27,726 nt of DNA, taken from the NCBI GenBank assembly GCA_041484525.1, contig JBGPHT010000099.1, positions 1-27,726 on the forward strand, written 5' to 3'. A model generated the notes under the pieces. That model did not search any database and was not told the origin of the DNA. It worked only from the letters and a program-made list of their open reading frames with translations. The number at the start of each line of letters is the position of its first letter. Within the stretch, counting starts at the first letter, position 1. The position numbers were made by a program, and so were the translations under genes. Source of the DNA: JBGPHT01 sp041484525 (lineage in GTDB: Bacteria > Acidobacteriota > Terriglobia > Bryobacterales > Bryobacteraceae). Shown piece by piece: positions 25,029-27,726 of the stretch.

Positions 25029-27189
25029 AAAAGAGATCCATTCCGGTGACGCCGCCGAACTCCGCCCGCGGGCCGAAGAGATGGCTCGGAGAGATGGGGC
25101 GCGAACGCCGGAAAATCCCGAGGCGCTGTCGCCCGAGGAAATCCGGCGGAGGCTCCACGAATTGCGGGTGCATCAGATCGAGCTGGAGATGCAGAACGAG
25201 GAATTGCGCCGGGCGCAGGTGGAACTGGACGCCGCGCGGATGCGCTATTTCGACCTCTACGATCTGGCGCCGGTGGGCTACTGCACCGTCAGCGAGACGG
25301 GGCTGATCCTGGAGTCCAATCTCACCGCCGCCCGCTTGCTGGGCGTGCCCCGAGGCGCGCTGGTCAAGCAGTTGATCTCGCGCTTCATCCTCAAGAGCGA
25401 CCAGGACCTCTACTACCGCCACCGCAAACGGCTCTTTGAGACCGGTGAACTGCAGGCCTACGAGCTGCGGATGGTGAATAACGACGGAGCGGCATTCTGG
25501 GTGCGGCTGGAGTCCACCGCCGCACAGGCCGAAGACGGAAAACGAGTGGGTCGCGTGGTGCTGATCGACATCACCGAACGCAAATGCGCGGAGGAGGCGT
25601 TGGCCCGCAGCCTGGCGGAGCAGAAGGCCGTCTACGACCACTCGCCGGTGATGATGTGCGTGATGGATTCAGACCGGCGCATGCTCTATGCGAACCCGGC
25701 CTTCACGGCATTCATCGGCCGTTCGGAAGGCGCCCCGAAAGGCGGGTGCGCTTGCGGCGTGTTAGGCTGCATCGACGCCCCGGATGATCCGCGCGGTTGC
25801 GGTTTCGGGACGAACTGCGCGAGTTGTGGGTTATGGCAGCGCCTGGAGGACACCCTCAAAACCGGAACCGGGCGCAACTTCGAACACCTGACCACATTGG
25901 TGCGCGACGGCGTCCAGCGACGGGTCACGCTGCTGGGGTCCACCTCGCTCATGCATTTGGACGATCGGACCGAACTGCTGCTCTGCCTGCATGACGTCAC
26001 CGAGCACAAGGAGCTCGAAGCTCAATTCCAGCAGGCCCAGAAGATGGAATCGGTGGGCCGCCTGGCAGGAGGTGTGGCGCACGACTTCAACAACCTGCTG
26101 ACGGTGATCAACGGCTACAGCCAGATGGCGCTCGACGAAATGAGCGAGAGCGATCCGCTCCGGGGCGACCTGGCGGAGATCCACAAGGCCGGGGAACGCG
26201 CCTCGGGATTGACCCGGCAACTGCTGGCCTTCAGCCGCAAGCAGGTCCTGCAACCGCGCAGCCTGGATCTCAACCGTTCGGTGCAGGAGATGCTGCCGAT
26301 GCTGGAGCGCCTGTTGGGGGAGGACGTGGAAGTGCGCTCCGCGCTCAACGCGGAGAACGGGACGGTGTACGCCGATCCGCATCAGATGGAGCAGGTAATC
26401 ATGAACCTGGCGGTGAACGCCCGGGACGCCATGCCGGCTGGCGGCAAGCTGCTGATCGAGACAGCCCGCGTGGAGTGGGACGAGAGCTATACCCGGTCGC
26501 ATCCGGAGGTGCGCGCGGGCCGCTACGTCATGCTGGCGGTGAGCGACAACGGGGTGGGCATGAACGAAGAGACGCGGCAGCGGATCTTCGAGCCGTTCTT
26601 CACTACCAAGGAAGTTGGCCAGGGGACCGGGCTCGGGCTGTCGATGGTCCAGGGCATCGTGGCGCAGAGCGGCGGCGATATCGGGGTCTACAGCGAACCG
26701 GGTCAGGGGACGACTTTCAAGATCTACCTGCCCGCGCTGGCCAAGGCGGTAGCCGATGACGCGAGACCGGCAGCCGTTCCGGCGCTGGGCGGAAAGGAGA
26801 CCGTGCTGGTGGTGGAGGACCAGGTATCGGTCCGGAAATATGTGGCCGCCGCGCTGAGGACTTACGGCTACCGGGTGATCCAGGCGGAGAGTGCCGGCGA
26901 GGCGCTACTGTTCTGCGAGCGGCGTCCGGAGCGCGTCGACCTGGTGTTGACCGACGTAGTGATGCCGATCATGAGCGGCCGGGAACTGGCCGGCCGGCTG
27001 GAGACACTCGATCCCGGCATCAAGGTGCTCTTCATGTCCGGGTACACGGGCAACGTCATCGAGCACCATGGGGTTTTGGGGAAGGGTGCGGAGTATATCC
27101 AGAAGCCGTTCAGTCCGGTGGAACTGGCCGGGAAGGTCCGCACGGTGCTGGGGCCGCCGGCGCCGGCGCATCCTGGTGGCCGGCGATGA
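25021..27189 (+). CDS. PAS-PAS hybrid histidine kinase with C-terminal receiver
   Basis: A 722-residue soluble protein whose ATG (25021) lies inside the end of the CheB-CheR gene (8-nt overlap), implying translational coupling and joint action. Residues 39-70 are a coiled coil (ELRVHQIELEMQNEELRRAQ). PAS1 is about 73-190. PAS2 is about 197-335, with an inserted cysteine cluster Cys243, 245, 250, 260, 266 and 269. The dimerisation/phosphoacceptor helix carries His354 (GGVAHDFNNLL); the ATPase domain follows with NLAVNARDAM, DNGVGM, FEPFFTTK and GTGLGLS. The receiver at about 595-710 has the phospho-acceptor Asp645 (LVLTDVVMP) and Lys in YIQKPF. All catalytic residues are intact. There is no membrane segment, so it senses a cytoplasmic signal; the cysteines suggest redox or metal. 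The output partner is unknown. Confidence 0.93.
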   Translation: MSEKEIHSGDAAELRPRAEEMARRDGARTPENPEALSPEEIRRRLHELRVHQIELEMQNEELRRAQVELDAARMRYFDLYDLAPVGYCTVSETGLILESNLTAARLLGVPRGALVKQLISRFILKSDQDLYYRHRKRLFETGELQAYELRMVNNDGAAFWVRLESTAAQAEDGKRVGRVVLIDITERKCAEEALARSLAEQKAVYDHSPVMMCVMDSDRRMLYANPAFTAFIGRSEGAPKGGCACGVLGCIDAPDDPRGCGFGTNCASCGLWQRLEDTLKTGTGRNFEHLTTLVRDGVQRRVTLLGSTSLMHLDDRTELLLCLHDVTEHKELEAQFQQAQKMESVGRLAGGVAHDFNNLLTVINGYSQMALDEMSESDPLRGDLAEIHKAGERASGLTRQLLAFSRKQVLQPRSLDLNRSVQEMLPMLERLLGEDVEVRSALNAENGTVYADPHQMEQVIMNLAVNARDAMPAGGKLLIETARVEWDESYTRSHPEVRAGRYVMLAVSDNGVGMNEETRQRIFEPFFTTKEVGQGTGLGLSMVQGIVAQSGGDIGVYSEPGQGTTFKIYLPALAKAVADDARPAAVPALGGKETVLVVEDQVSVRKYVAAALRTYGYRVIQAESAGEALLFCERRPERVDLVLTDVVMPIMSGRELAGRLETLDPGIKVLFMSGYTGNVIEHHGVLGKGAEYIQKPFSPVELAGKVRTVLGPPAPAHPGGRR

Positions 27190-27280
27190 AGCCGGGGTGC
27201 GCAGTTTCCTGCGGAAGGTGCGGCACATCGAGTTGGTCATTGGGTGCTGGTTACGCAACAGCGCGGGCAGCCGCATCTGA
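27164..27280 (+). pseudogene. Truncated response-regulator receiver remnant
   Basis: In the frame one base after the kinase frame, overlapping its last codons, the sequence reads RRRILVAGDEAGVRSFLRKV, a close match to the start of a receiver domain (RILVVDDE.GVRSFLRK). One of the two acidic residues of the metal site is replaced (AGDE for VDDE). The similarity ends after about 20 residues and the frame stops at 27280. It is probably the stump of a downstream regulator cut off by a rearrangement. Confidence 0.55.
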
Positions 27281-27726
27281 TGCTCCTATCCACGCGGGCG
27301 GCGGCGTTCGTGGCCCACAGTACAATTCAGGCCGTCGAACCCGGACGCCACCGCCACGCCAGGACGGCTCCTGGATTATAGGTTCGAGTCCTACCTGGGG
27401 AGCCACAAATCGTCGCGTTGAAATCAAAGCACTTCAGTTCGATCTCTCTTCGCAAGTGTTTGAAAATGTGGTTCGAATCCAAGATGGGACGCCGTGACTC
27501 TAGCTTAGCTGCTAGCAGCCTGTGGTAAAGGTGGGTTTTTCTGAGCGAAGACCTTCGAAAAACGCGCACGACGCGAGATGACTAACTAACGTCACCACTC
27601 GTCAAAAGGTTACCGCTCGCTGCCGTCGTGCGATGTTAATTCCGAGGCCGGTTCGAAGCGCTGACCAAACATAGAGAAATAGCAATCCGAGACACGCAAA
27701 TATGCTCGCCAAAGCCCCCTGCAACC
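27281..27726. other. Non-coding right end with tRNA scars and palindromes
   Basis: No convincing gene is seen. The stretch contains the tRNA-Asn 3' fragment (27378-27405), a second T-arm-like tail (27467-27494), a perfect 12-nt palindrome GCTGCTAGCAGC (27508-27519) and an inverted repeat GTTTTTC/GAAAAAC (27535-27541, 27557-27563). The open frames here are translations of tRNA-like DNA. The DNA from 27410 on is AT-richer than the rest of the window. Confidence 0.55.
27378..27405 (+). other. 3' fragment of a tRNA-Asn gene (possible att site)
   Basis: ATAGG-TTCGAGT-CCTAC is a T arm (four of five pairs; the outer A-C is mismatched), followed by CTGGGGA, discriminator G and encoded CCA. CTGGGGAGCCA is the 3' acceptor typical of bacterial tRNA-Asn, whose 5' strand would be TCCCCAG. 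No such 5' half, D arm or GTT anticodon arm lies upstream, so only the last 28 nt or so are present. Integrases commonly use exactly this part of tRNA genes as attachment site. Confidence 0.65.

Noticed and set aside
27186..27569. Open frames around the tRNA scar, including one reading GRTRTYNP on the minus strand
   Set aside because: The GRTRTYNP-type peptide is the well-known artefact of translating the antisense of tRNA 3' ends.
1..27726. CRISPR arrays, rRNA genes and complete tRNA genes
   Set aside because: No regularly spaced repeat series, no rRNA-like conserved blocks and no complete cloverleaf were found on either strand by reading.

Overview
The window is high-GC bacterial DNA. Gene content and protein style point to an Acidobacteriota chromosome, probably a Bryobacterales/Solibacter-like lineage. 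The evidence is a tricorn-type protease with RGG-rich inserts, two Ser/Thr kinases with C-terminal TPR or PD40 sensor parts, PadR regulators beside a permease-prefix-type membrane protein, a GerW/YtfJ-family protein in a non-Firmicute, and REP-associated transposase (RAYT) debris. This is inference from protein recognition; no 16S or other phylogenetic marker is present.

Layout. 1-317: the 5' end of a transposase/integrase-like gene runs off the left edge, followed by two 22-nt direct repeats. 318-3259: a secreted TPR protein, a convergent conserved exported protein, and a lipoprotein with a LiaF/DUF2154-like toast-rack fold. 3240-4783 (minus): an apparent operon of PadR regulator, permease-prefix-type membrane protein and GerW-like protein, headed by a perfect dyad that is a good PadR operator candidate. 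The GerW gene carries a 1-nt frameshift. 4913-5582: an outer-membrane beta-barrel gene, also split by a 1-nt frameshift. 5685-9089: a full tricorn-like protease. 9116-9235: a REP-like hairpin and a dispersed-repeat-like sequence. 9245-10457: a glyoxalase/VOC protein divergent from an AraC regulator. 10454-11695: a secreted parallel beta-helix protein.

11699-15674 is a rearranged block. A TPR Ser/Thr kinase lies between two copies of a RAYT/beta-helix junction: a 66-bp RAYT fragment fused to the intact beta-helix gene on one side, and an intact RAYT fused to shredded beta-helix sequence on the other. A further decayed RAYT fragment lies between. 16023-18722: a second Ser/Thr kinase, with a PD40 propeller. 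18790-21064: a class I methyltransferase head-to-head, with a 25-bp gap, with an unusual Wzt-like protein. That protein has lost the Walker A lysine and the whole ABC signature subdomain but keeps a Wzt-type carbohydrate-binding C-terminus.

21065-27726: a dead PadR gene (nonsense codon 5, then truncated), followed by a two-gene signalling operon: a CheB-CheR-coiled-coil-PAS protein and, overlapping it by 8 nt, a PAS-PAS histidine kinase with a C-terminal receiver and a six-cysteine PAS motif. Next come a truncated out-of-frame receiver remnant and the 3' end of a tRNA-Asn gene including CCA, which looks like an integration scar. The recurring theme is signal transduction (two STPKs, a two-component/chemosensory hybrid, PadR and AraC regulators) in a region with many traces of mobile DNA and gene decay. 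The most interesting leads are the degenerate ABC/Wzt protein with its methyltransferase partner, the RAYT/beta-helix duplication around the kinase, and the PadR-membrane-GerW operon.
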